This document shows positions 21,077 to 33,500 of a DNA stretch of 64,000 nt, piece by piece. The translations under genes were made by a program, and so were the position numbers. The notes under the pieces were generated by a model that saw nothing but the letters and a program-made list of their open reading frames with translations, was not told the DNA's origin and did no database searches. Origin of the DNA: Archilochus colubris (Eukaryota > Chordata > Aves > Apodiformes > Trochilidae); assembly GCA_023079485.1 (NCBI GenBank), contig CM041085.1, positions 96,297,115 to 96,361,114 of the forward strand. Reading direction: 5' to 3'. Position 1 is the first letter of the stretch. Each line of letters starts with the position of its first letter.

Positions 21077-24000
21077 GGGCCCTGTTATTCCTGGCAAGGG
21101 AGGAATTCTGGTGTCAGTCTGTGTGAGCTGCAGCCTGCACAGTGGAGGTTGTTTCCTGAGATTCTGCCTGTGCAACACCTGTGTTTGTATTTAGTGAGGT
21201 TTCTGCTTTGTGCTAAAATTTAAGTCAGGCATAAAACTTTAAAACCTGTTTACAAAAAGACAAGTGGTAGATGAACACCTATATACATGAATCAGGATCT
21301 TTGTGCATTATTGCATTACCAATAGTTTTGACTTTTAAATAACAAGCTGGAAATTTGCAAGTAAATAATTGTTTCTCTATGTGCACAAGGAGTAAAATAT
21401 GTATTTCAGGTCAGATCAAGCACTTACACCAGAACAACATTTCTATTTCTTTTGTAAATGCTCTGGCAAAATAAATGAGGGAAAATAATGGGCAGTTAGG
21501 GTCAAACTATCTTAAATGTGGTTTTATGCACTAACTTCAGAAGTGGAAGTACTTAGGAATACTCCTAAATGCCAAAGTGATAGTTAGAATATTCCAGTGA
21601 ATATAAACTCAGAAGATTGAACATGTGATGGTTTGTGCTTTCCCATTCATGACTGAGTAGGAATTCAACCTATAGTTTCCTACATATTAAAGTTTAAGAT
21701 TTAAAATTTGTAAATCTTTATCTTCATGCTGCTGGGGTAACAGAAAGGAAAAGACTATGGTTGTTTTCCTTCTCTAGTCTTAGGAATCTTTCTGTAAAGT
21801 GATACTAATTCAAAGGTATTTGTGCTAAATTCGGTTTGGATTTTATAAGTTTCAGCCTTGGGGTATATTTTCAGCAAGTAATCTGTTGGCTAAATAATTC
21901 ACTAGCTCTGTTAGGAGGAAACAGCTGATTGATTGATTGACTGATTGTTTTTGTACTTAGTATGTTTCTTTTGGAGGAAGGGAAGGAGAACATAACAGTA
22001 TTTTAAAAGAATCTGTAGAATACAAGAATACAGAAGAGGAATAGTCTGGAGGAAGGACAGTTGCACAATACCATTATTTGGGTTCCAAGAGAAACAGTGA
22101 TCATAGGATTAATACACAAATTATGTATCATACTAATACACAGCTAAGCTCTTGCAGCTTTACAATACCACTCATGAAAAATGTAATGTTGAGTGAAAAG
22201 ATACAGAATTGACTTCTTCCCCCTCTGCCCACCTTGGCTTTTTTTTTTTTTTTTTATTTAGATGGTAAGCTTATACCTAAGACTAAGTAAAAAACCTCTG
22301 GTATGGTATAGTTGTATTTTCTGTCAAAGCATGCTCACTTCTGCCCAATCAAAAATCTGCTATGGAATTTGTTTATATTCATGTATTAAGTCATAAAATA
22401 ACTTACTATTTTCCTTTTACAAGGAAATTTTTCTACAGAGTTTTTAGTTACCCACATTTCAAGCATTCCACTACAAAAAGAAAGATTTCTACTAATTTGA
22501 ACTCCCATGTTAAATAACATGCTATAATCTGATTTCAGTCACCAGGAAGCAGTTCTACCCAGGTGTTAGTGCAGATGTTGAGCTTAATGAATCCTGTATC
22601 TTAACTATCAATATTTTGGTGTGCATGTGTTACTTCTATTGGGAAATGAATTTAGTGATCACCAAAAGCAGCTACAAAATATTTACTTCTCCCTTACTTA
22701 ATAGAGCCATACTCTAGGATGGGACTTTGTTCTGTATTATTTTGTCTTTTTTCCTTTAAGGAACTAGATTCTGAAGGTTCATAAATGTATGAATGTCAAG
22801 TATCCCAGCTCCTAGTTATTTCTCAGGGTGGGGAGGGGTGTGTTTTATTTTCATTTTACATTTTGTGGCTTGAATTGCAGATAAAATGGAAGCTAAATTC
22901 CAGTATTAAGATAAAAGTACCTGATGTTCATCTACAAATCACACAAATTTTTCTGCCTGATTGAGCCATTTTATTATGACAATTGTATTTAATTTAAGGA
23001 AGAAAGGGAAATGTGTTATCAACTTCTTGAGTAAGTGTTCGCTGACTCTGTAAAAATTTTGTGATGTTAAGATGATTTCTGGGACATGTGCTAATTATTT
23101 TGCCTCTGTTTAACCATTTCTCATTAAAAAAAATTCAAGTTTATAATGCTGTAGAGAATTAAAGTAGCTTTATTTTCTGGGCATATTGCAGGAGTGGAAC
23201 ACACAGATCTGTCCATCCTTACAAATGTATAGAGTGTCCAAATTACTGGACTTCTCTGGGGTGGGTGTACCATTCATTCTTCTTCTTGTCAGCTCTTGAC
23301 AAAACCAGGTTGAGGTGTGTATCAACGATAGTAGCTGCTGGAAGATGGTTTGTTCATCTGGATTCAGTGAAAAGAAAGAAAACTGAGAACAACTTAATAC
23401 CAAACACTTTATTACTTACGCTTCTTGTTATTTACAGTATCTACATATTGCACATTTGCTGGAATGTTTTATACATTTATTATATAAAGTAATTTAATGG
23501 CATTTGTGTTTGTGTACAAAATACATGCTCCACTGTCCTCAAAAATATGTCTACTTGGAATTGTGTTCCTGTTTGTCATGCAGTTTTGTACTACTAGGGT
23601 ACAATGTGACCCCAATGCAAGTCTGTTTTAACCAAACTTTTTAAAAATTGCCTAAGCATGAAAGGATATCAAGTGACCACAAGTACTGTGGAGCAGATCT
23701 TTAGTAGTTCTAGATATACAAACAAACATTCCTTAAAACTGTAGAATTAAGCAACAGAACATCAATTTTCTTGGTGAAATATTTGTGTTTACATAATTTT
23801 GGCAGCATTACACATCAGTTGTAAAGTGTGTTCTTTAAGTACAGAGCGTTAAGTACTATTGGCAGTTATGCTACTGTAAAGAATGTCAGTCTGCAAATTG
23901 TTGACAACATACAAAATGCATGTTAAGAATTGTGGGAAGTAGTCTGTCAATCTGCAAAAATAAATCTCTTGTTCACAATGGAATATGTTATAAAGGTAAT

Positions 24001-27000
24001 AAGTTCTGTTTCCCTGTTGATTTCCAAGGCACTTCTCTTGGTTCTTGGTGGTTCTTTTCTTGGTAATATCATCTGGTGGACTACAAGAAAAAAGAATATT
24101 GATTTTCATCATTGTTATACTCACATACATGTGTGTAAGAATGTATTTATCATATTGACAATAGTAAATAAAACTAGAATTCAGTACAAACTTTCAAAAG
24201 ATCCAATAGTGCATTTCTGATTTAGCTCAGTTTAGTTTATATCAGCCTACTGCTAAATTACTGCTTTGTTAATCAAGGCTGAAATTTTGGAAAGCATCCA
24301 TTTTTGTGTGGGTTCATTTTATGTAGACAGATTTGGAAAATACAGCTCTACCTATTAAAAACAGACTCATAATTACATTTAACCTGTTCCTATGAGTGCA
24401 GCTTTGAAGTAAAAAGTGAGTAAAAGTGAATAATATCCTCCAGGACGGTATTGCATTTGGTCCATTAGAGAAGAGATCTGGATTCATATAAACAAGAAAG
24501 AAATAGAAGAAACTTTCTTATTTTTGGTCATATAAATATAGCCCCTGGGAAATGCAAACACTGAAGCAGCACCAAGTGAGTAGGAGCTGCAGAAGTTCAT
24601 TCTATTAACTCTTCCCAGAGTAGTTTCTTGGAATGAAATCATAACCTTTTTTTTGACACTGGTATCAAAATCACATAAAATCAGAGTTTTCCCCATTGCT
24701 TATGTATGTATATTGTCTGTAGTCTAGAATTGTTAATTCAAAAATTGAGAAGTGAAGGTTTCCAAGACCCTTTTTCCTCACAGCTTTAAGCCTTATGAGG
24801 AAATGTAATGTAACCATCTCTGTGTATACAAATCTACAAATCCATCCCCTGTCCCTTGACTCCTGAGATTTTTTGCAGTCACATTCTCTAGACAGGTGAC
24901 CACTGAATGCTGAAACTCTGCCTACCCATTTCAAGCTGTTAATGCCCTTAATTTAAAATAAAAAAATAACCTATATCTTCTTAGGAACTGCACAGGTGAA
25001 AGACAGCGCATGTGAACATATGTAGCTGAAGGTTATGTGTCATACACACCAGAAGTATGTGGGAGATAAAAAACAGTGGGTCTCTGATGAGAGTTCTGCT
25101 GATGTCATGGTTAAAACTTTCATCTTACTTGTCTGAACATATGTAACTCTCTTTCCCATGATCAGTGTGAATTCTTCAATATTTTGAGTTTCTCTAAATT
25201 TTCTACTGTTTAATTTGTAATAGAATAATTTGAATGCAAAGTCAGCCAGATTTGACATAATCTATTGGAAATCAAGCTATGGGTGCATACAGAAATTCTT
25301 GTTAGTAGTCTTTAAATGTATTTAGTTTTGCAATTTCTAAAAGCTATTAGGAAATGTAATAATGTTACAGAAAAGCTTAATGTAATTTAATTTTCCTCTG
25401 TCTTTACAGATTAGACAAATACTTTTTTTTTTTTTTCTGTTTTTAAAAATGTAATTCGTTAGAGGGGAAACTGATGTAACTTTGCCTTGTCCTAGATTTT
25501 AATCTATCTTATTTTCTGTATGTAATACTGTACCTTATTTTAAGCTGTGATGTTTAAAAACAAATTAAATGTGCTTTTAGTTTGAATGTGTAGTACAGCT
25601 AACAAGTTAAACACTGAGAATAATTTTTTTAACTACTAATTATACTACACAGATCACTGAGGGTGAAAACCTGAAAGTGAATAGGATGTTTATTTGTCAT
25701 CTATACCTGGTTTTGTGTGGATATCTGATCAAAAACTGAGTCTCAGATTCCCAGTGCCTATTTAAATTGCAGTTTTCTAAATCCCTGGCATTTTCAGAAA
25801 TCCTTGAAAAGGCCCCAGATTTTTAGCATTGCTCAATCTATTGTACTTTTTTTAAAAAAAAAAAAAATTCAAATAATCTGTCTTATATATGTCCTGCTAG
25901 GAAAATGAGACTGGAATTTAGCTGAAGGATGGCAAGTTGTCTTGGTGGAGTTCCTGAATACTTTTTGACCACATTCTCTGTTAAGAACGTGGGTAGCTAT
26001 GCAGCTCCTTTCTCCTGTTGTTCATCCTTCTTTGCTAGTGCAAGTATTAGCTGAAACTGACCAAACCATACAATTGTTCCAGTTTTAAAAAGCACAAATG
26101 CAAGCTATGTAAAGGCATATTACAGCTTTCCAGAATTGATTCCAGTCATCTGTGCAAGATGATAGAGATGGACTTGAGGAGAAATCTAATGTATGCAGGA
26201 GAATTTACTGGCTTAAATATCAATATAAACCTTAAAATACTGTTGCAAAAATACTTCAAAAATATGCTGTTCCTACTGTTTTGTAGGGAAAAAAGGGCAC
26301 TTGGGACAGGACTCTGGCATAGCAGTGTTGAACATAAGGAGAGGTGAATAAAAGTAGAGACTATGCTGGTGGCAGCTGGGTAACACGGCCTGGGTTGCTG
26401 ATTGGAAAAAATTAATTATTGAGTGATGTAATAAAATTTGCTGCTCTGGCTTCACTCATGCAATCCCAACATGTAAAAGGGTTGGTTTTGGACCCCAGCA
26501 TTTCTTCTACTATGGGAGAACCAAAATGAGAACATACATTCTAAAAAAAGAGAAGGTGGAGCCCTGTTACATATGTGTAGGATAAATGAGCAAGTGAAGG
26601 CTCTATAAGAAAAGGTATCACAACTCTGTGCTTTGGGTATGTACTGTGATAGTAACAGATGCCTCATTCCTGGGTTTGCATCCTATTTTTTTGGTTGATC
26701 TAGCACTGAGTTTCAGTGTCTTGTAAAGCTATGATAGTCCAAAACGCATTTTAAGTACCACTAAAAAACAAACCTGGCCTTTTCTTTCCTCCAAAGTGAT
26801 TTCTGAATACGGACAGATAGATGTCCATAGGTCTCAAAAATGGACTGAAACCATTAATTTTCCAAATTAATGCAAAACAATAATTCATCTATAGTTCCTC
26901 CCACTCACAAGCCTCCAATGAACAAAAATCGGCTCCTGAGCAGATCAGGAAATCTCACTTGTTGAAAACAAAACAAAACAAAAAAAACCGTAGGTGAGGA

Positions 27001-28240
27001 TAATTAAGAATGTGTTATTTTACCAGTTTATGAGTGTAAGATTTTTTAATGTATTTGTGATCACAGTTAATATAGTCACATTCTACTTGTGAATTCAGAC
27101 CTTTGTGGAGTAGTATCCTGTATGAAAATTTTATCTAGTACTCAGGAGATGGTTTAAGCTCTAGAACTGATACTAACTAGTAGCCTTATGGCAGAAACCA
27201 GGAGTGTTTTTACTTATGAATAAACTCTTTTTACACTAGCGAACCATCTTAATTAAGAAATGGCTTCAAAATCTTGTCTTGCTATGCCTAAGTGGTACTA
27301 TGTTCAAAACCTCTTGAAAACATCTTGGATTAATGATAACTGTACACTTGGTGGAGAAATGATGGATTGATAAGTGGGAAAATACAAACCCATTTTTCTG
27401 CAGCTTTGTCCATGAAGTGATGAAAACAAATGAAGTCTGCATTACACTTTTCTGTCTTAGCCACACAAACTGAAGTGATGCAATGGAAAAGCTTTGAGGA
27501 GAAAGTATGTTTCACATAAGGAGACACCTCAAGGCATGTGTGGCAGAGAGGAGCCTTACTACTAAAAGAAGTTACTTAAAAGTGATAATACTATTAATGA
27601 TTTGTGTGTGTGGAGGATAACGGAAGTGGAGGCTTGTTACTCACACTGAAACATGTCTCCTAGTTGAGCAAAGGAGTTGTGTGGCAAAATGAGACAGACT
27701 TCTTAAAAATAGGACTCCCAGCTTGAGATGTGAAGCACTTCAGTTACGTTGCTGAGTTGTGAGTTATTGAGTTTGTGTTACATGATAGGAGGTAAAGGTA
27801 TAGATACATTTTGTAAGAAATGGGAGAAAAGGTACATCTGCTTATTACTATGAGTAATTATGTTATGCACCTATCTTTCACAGGTGAGTATCAATATATT
27901 CTAGCCAATCTGTCCCATGCTTTCTGGATTTTACAATTGGCAGTTCGAATCCCTAGCATTTCTACTTATTTGATCAAAGAATTTACCTATTTGCTAACTT
28001 TAATTTGTCCTAATACTATATGCAGTTGTTTCCACAATTCCATCCCTGAATACATTGTATGGGTAAGATTCCTCTCCATGCATGTATGGTTCAAATTAAG
28101 ACAGTAAGTAATGTAACAGTTATTTGGCATTAAAAACATTGTGTTGAAGCTGGGCTAATTTAGGTTTATTTGATGAAGCCAAGCAGAAAATACTTAAAAT
28201 GTTGAGGAATTCAGCATAAAGTCAGGATGCTGAATCACAT
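21077..28240. other. Convergent intergenic region, nothing recognised
   Basis: About 7 kb of AT-rich sequence between the ends of ACP1 and ALKAL2. Open frames are short and composition-driven on both strands. Poly-T or poly-A runs (near 22242, 25424 and 25855) and a small GATT run (near 21926) are the only visible structure. I recognise no gene, RNA gene or transposon. Confidence 0.6.
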
Positions 28241-28925
28241 CTGATGATCTATTACCTATACCCTTGCCATTAGAAAAGTCTTTCCTAATGTTTAACTGGA
28301 ATCCTCTCTTGTTGCAAAGTTAAACAAATTATGTCTTATTTATCCACACTGGATAGACTTGGAGCCACATTTTATGGAACTGAATAGCTCTATCATGTTT
28401 TCCTGCAGTTATTTTTTCTTTCCTTAAATAATCCAAATACCTTTTAGCTGTAATTGTAAGTCTTCTAGGTCTTTGCTCATCCATGTTGCTCTTTGGACTC
28501 TTAAGAAAAGCACCCACATGTCTTCATGGTGTCCTTAATTAAATACTGTATTCCAGTAACTGATTATTTCAGATGTTTTACAAACAATGTTTCTATTGAT
28601 AAATTTCAGTATGTTGTCTTTTTTCAAGTGTAACATGGTTGACATGCTTATTTTTTGATCCACTACAACCCCTGTGTCTTCTACAGAACTGTCCATCTGT
28701 TCATAACGTGCTGTGTGTTTCTGCACTTGACTATTCCTGCTCATTCCTTTGAATTTTACTCTGGTTTTAGACCATTCGGCCACTTCGCCAAGCTTATTTT
28801 CAAGATTTCAATCTATCATGGCTGTTTCTTGTATACTGCTGCCATCCATAAATATACTGTCTTCTATCAGCAAGGTTATTAATGAAAATATTGAACAGTA
28901 TCATACCCATAATAAAGATGTGTAG
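28240..28925 (-). mobile_element. Old CR1/L3-like LINE remnant, - strand
   Basis: The + strand reads as the worn reverse complement of a LINE reverse-transcriptase C-terminal region. Pieces resembling the family are CTTTCCTAATGTTTAACTGG, a TTGATCCACTACAACCCCTG stretch and a CATTCGGCCACTTCGCCAAG stretch near the position of the FADD-following segment. It is much more diverged than the CR1 copy that directly follows it. Confidence 0.5.
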
Positions 28926-28949
28926 GATTCTGATTAATACACTTTTCCA

Positions 28950-29627
28950 GTTGGCCCTGAGGAAAAGACTTGGGAGTGCTGGTGGATGAGAAGTTCAGCA
29001 TGATCCATCACTGTACACTTGCAGCCCAGAAAGCTGACCAGAGACTTTGCTGCATCAAAAGAAGCGTGACCAGCAGGTCGAGGGAAGTGATTCTCCCCCT
29101 CTACTCTGCTCTCATGAGACCCCACCTGGAGTACTGCATCCAGTTCTGGAGCCCCTGTTACAAGGAAGCCATGGACATGCTGGAGTGTGTCCAGAGAAGG
29201 GCCACAAGGATGATCAGAGGGCTGGAGCACCTCTCCTATGAAGACAGACTGAGAGAGTTGGGGTTACTCAGTCTGGGGAGGAGAGGGCTCCAAGGACACC
29301 TTATTGTAACCATCCAGTATCTGAAGGGGGCTACAAGAAAGCTGGTGAGGGACTTTTTAGGATGTCAGGTAGTGACAGGACTAAGGAGAATGGATTCAAA
29401 CAATGGTAGATTTAGATTTAGATTAGATATTAAAAAGAAGTTCTTCACCATAAGAGTGGTGAGACACTGGAACAGGTTGCCCAGAGAGGTGATGGAAGCC
29501 CCATCCCTGGAAGTTTTTAAGGCCAGGCTGGACAGGGCTCAGAGCAACCTGAGCTAGTGGGAGGCGGGTTGGAACTAGATGATTTTAAAGGTCCCTTCCA
29601 ACCCTTAAAATTCTAAGATTCTGTGAC
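28950..29627 (+). mobile_element. CR1 LINE 3' fragment with a 195-residue open frame
   Basis: A + strand frame 28970-29557 encodes the C-terminal part of the CR1 reverse transcriptase/ORF2. It starts within LGVLVDEKFSM-like sequence and contains [38 protein letters not shown], then [20 protein letters not shown] and the tail HWNRLPREV. It lacks the polymerase core, so it is a 5'-truncated copy. It ends with the CR1 3' terminus (GGTCCCTTCCAACCC then ATTCTAAGATTCTGTGA). It abuts the older - strand remnant. Confidence 0.95.
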
Positions 29628-29760
29628 AGAGAAGCATTAATAAATTATTTGCATATTTTTTTCCAGTTTTTTTTACACTTCTCTTGATCAGATTCTTGAT
29701 CATTCTCTTGCGTGTGAGACTGTCATACAAAATAGTGTCAGTGCTTTAAAAAAAATAACA

Positions 29761-29766
29761 TTTATT
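29761..29766 (-). terminator. Candidate distal ALKAL2 polyadenylation signal
   Basis: TTTATT on the + strand, AATAAA on the - strand, about 745 nt beyond the ALKAL2 stop and just outside the CR1 copy. It competes with the nearer tandem signal at 30335-30344. Confidence 0.3.
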
Positions 29767-30174
29767 GCTTTTCCTGACTCTCTACACAAGACGTGCATTT
29801 TGTTGCAGAGTTAAAATATCTCGGGTTTACACCATTCGTTACTACAAAATCCATATGAATTATTACAAGTCCCTTTGTCAGAGGTCATTTTTATCACAGG
29901 TTAAGGTTGAGGACAGAATGCATGTTGTCCTTTTGTATACTATGCATCAGTTTTCTAGAAATAGTTTAGAAATACTGTTTCTGTTTGGCTGGTTGCTTTT
30001 TTGTTTTTATTTTGGTGTATGGTGAAATAGAGGGAATAAACCCAAAGACATGAGAGATAACACAATAAAAATCCCAAGAAATCTGAGTAGCTTCATGTCA
30101 GTGCTACTAATAATACATTTAAATTGAATTACTATAAAAGCACCTGCAGCCTATCTGCATTTATAAAGTTAATA

Positions 30175-30208
30175 TGTATGTATTATGTATGTATGCATGT
30201 ATGTATTA
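30175..30208. repeat. TATG tetranucleotide microsatellite
   Basis: Imperfect TATG/CATG units over about 34 bp, in the predicted ALKAL2 3' UTR or just beyond it. Confidence 0.75.
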
Positions 30209-30334
30209 GCTCATACTAAAATATACATCATATATTACAGCTTCTTACATAAATGGGCTGCTGCTGCAAATAATGAATAATTCACAGCTGATGCACACAG
30301 GTTTTTATATAATGACTTCCAGTAGGGGGTACCC

Positions 30335-30344
30335 TTTATTTATT
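30335..30344 (-). terminator. Candidate proximal ALKAL2 polyadenylation signal
   Basis: Overlapping AATAAATAAA on the - strand (TTTATTTATT on +), about 165 nt after the stop codon. A plausible poly(A) signal by position and motif. Confidence 0.45.
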
Positions 30345-30509
30345 GCCAATATTTGAGATTAAACCACTTCCTTTAAGTGCTCTGTGAGGGGAATACCTTA
30401 GCCAAGGGACAATTGCTACAGTACTCTCATGAATTTTCATTTCTGAAACACAAAATCCACTGCTTTGCTATGCAGCAGACTGTCAGTACTGCTATGAAAA
30501 AGCCTACCT

Positions 30510-30574
30510 TTATCCTTCCGTGCACATTGGGCTTACTGCCAACCGAGTAAGAAGCCTGGCACATCTTTTATAGT
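30510..30574 (-). CDS. ALKAL2: ALKAL2 last coding exon
   Basis: Completes a split Tyr codon and then encodes [20 protein letters not shown] before TAA (30510-30512). It holds the last two of the four augmentor cysteines. The acceptor is GACAG. The tail after the final cysteine (TEG) is short and differs from the human tail. Confidence 0.94.
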
Positions 30575-33500
30575 CTGTCATGAAAAAAAAGCATAAACAG
30601 ATTACTGAAGTAGCCAATTTTGCCTTTAAAAATTAAAATTGATAATGCTCTGCAAATTATTGTTGTAATAAAGTTCAGTGAACACTCTAGTTTGCAACAG
30701 TGTAGAAATCAGCTCCTTCCACTTAGAATGGAGCCTGTAAAAATTGTATAACTGGAAGCTGTGTCTAATGGCACATGTAACTGTGTAACCGTATGTATCT
30801 ATAAATAAATAGCATGAATGTGCTTGCAGACTCTCCAAGAGTATATGTGTGTAAAAACTCTACGCATCTCTGTCTGTGCTTAAATGTGGGGTCTACACAT
30901 GTGGCTAGTATTTCCATACTACAGGAAGAATAAATAGTTCTCATCCAGCTTTGAAATCCAGCCCTCATTGAGCAAGCCATCAACTTCGTTACCAGTAATG
31001 CAATGCTCAAATAAAGTTTCTTCCTGGAAAAACTTAAAATGAGATAAATAATGTGTAGTCACAGGAATGTTAAATCCAGCTTGACTAGATGACCACATCA
31101 CACAAATCTGTTCATAACTGTATCAAGTCTTGTCTTAAAACTAGTAAATTTTTTTAACAGCAGTCCTGTTAGTAGTTCTTATTGTAGGTACCTTACGGTT
31201 TTTGAATCATCTATACTAAGGGACAGAAACAATGCAAAGCTACAAAATTTTTAAAGAGATTTTTTTTCTTTATCATGGCAAACTGAAAGCAAATTTTAAC
31301 AAAGTCGGTCAGGAACAGACAGCAGAGTAAGTTACTTTAGGTGTCAATGCTACTATGCTGTACAAAATACTAGAATATATGCCAAATAAATGCTTTTGTA
31401 ATGGCTACCCATGTGCTGCAGCATCACAGATGCTTTGAATTTCTTTCTTATTTGACCTTTGAATTTCTACATAGAATGAACTGTATTACCTGAAATTGGG
31501 ATATTATAAAAAAAGTAGCACCATACTGTGCACCAAGAATTAAAACAGGTTGTTTATCTGATTTTCCTAGAAGAAAGTTACTTTAAGGAAATGCTAGTCA
31601 GTCCATTCTGGTGACTGATGTGGATTTTCTTAAGGCTTTATTTAATTTATGAGTAACTACATCTAATATTTCCTAGAGATGCCATGTTAACACTCAGTAG
31701 CTCACAGCATAAATATGCTGTAATTGCCATTCATACAAATTATCCTCCATTATCCAGACATAATGCTGGTGGGTATGTCACCTGTCAGGAGGAAAAGGTT
31801 AATTCAGACATTAGAATCAACTAGTTTTTAGCTTCACAGTTTAAAGTACTTATTAGTGCTGAGTTGAATGATTTTTATGATGTGATCCTTACAAAAAATG
31901 TAGCATGATCATTTGCTTGTTCAAAACAGACTATTTATGAACAACTTCCATCTCTATCCATATAAATGGAATGTGGTTAGCCATTATCAATAAATTCTTA
32001 TCTGTAGAAGATATTCCTAATCTGAAGCCTTACAAATAGGGGAAAAGCCTGCAATTCTTACCAAATATGCCTTTAAAATATATTGGACTGAAATATTTAT
32101 TAATACTTGAAACTTGGAATCTAACTTGTTTCTATTCCTAGCTTGGCTACTGACCCAACTGGTTGACCTCAGACAAGTAAAACAAAGTGTGCTTCCATTC
32201 TGAAAAGGCTGTACTAAAATAGCATCTGCTTATTCAACAGGTCCACCTCAGTATGAATCTAAAGTCACAGCTACTGACTGATAAATGTCAGTGTTTGATT
32301 CTATTTACTTTTAAGCCTCTGTGCTGCCAACATGGGTGAGAGATGATAAGCTGAATTTGCTGATTTGCATCCATTGGCATTTTTTTTCTTTACTAAGCTT
32401 TATGAAATTAGGGTTTTGTAATTCACTGAAGACAGGAGTTGTGAAGATTCACTTTTAACATCACTGGTAGACTGGTAATTGAACAGTCAAAATATAGAAC
32501 ATCTATAAAATGTTTTATATAAATAATAAATGAAAAGGAAATAGCCACAGCTGGATATCTCATCCTATCTTGAACTTGCAGCACTCAAAATTTGGTAGGA
32601 GAGGTCTGTGAGAGAAGTCATGTATTTCTATGGAATACAAACACCTTTGGCTTGGAACCAAAGAGACCTCTGCATCAGTAGCTAGGTAACTCCTGTTTAC
32701 AGCCATTCTACTCAATGTATTTGCAATGAAAAAGTTGTGTTTTCCTCACTGTAATGCTGATGCTGTTCTAACAGTGATGTAAAGTGTACCTATAATATTT
32801 TAGAGCACTACAAATTCTTAATTGCAAAGAACATATTCTAGCATTGTATCACTACTAGTACCTCATACAGCTGTTCAATTTCAGAGTTTTCTGTTGTTTC
32901 ATGAAAGTCTCTGGTTTGGGCACTTACATGCTGGGATGGTGCAGTCCCTTGTATTGTGATAAAGCCGATGAAAGTGCTTGCTACATTTTGGGCTAAAGTA
33001 GAGCGGACCTGAAATATGAAGAAAAAGTAAGTTATGAATCAGCACAACTCACAGGAGAAAGAGTACAGCTTACAGTTTATAGGTGAAATGATGGATACCA
33101 ATGCAAAATTAAAACATACCTGTTAAATGCTTTAAGAATTTGTCTTTCATCCTCAAATCTCTGGGAACTATTTCTGTTGGCCAGAAAAAAAGAACAGTCA
33201 CCCTGCTGCACTGGAATTGTGCTTGCCAAGCATAGTATGAGGAAAAGAAATAAAACTGTCCATCAACCATCACCACTACATCGAAACAGGTGCACAGAGG
33301 CCAGAAGTCCTTTGTATGCAGTAGGCCAAAATGCAAGCATTTGTTTTATGTATCAAGTCACTGTAGAATGCACTGTGAAACACACCGTGATAATGAAACA
33401 AGTAATGTCTGTTTGGTGTGCAGTTATTAATGATGATGACAGTTCAGAGAGTCAGACTGTATCTCTCTACGAATTACAGTGTCAAGTTTACATAGATCTA

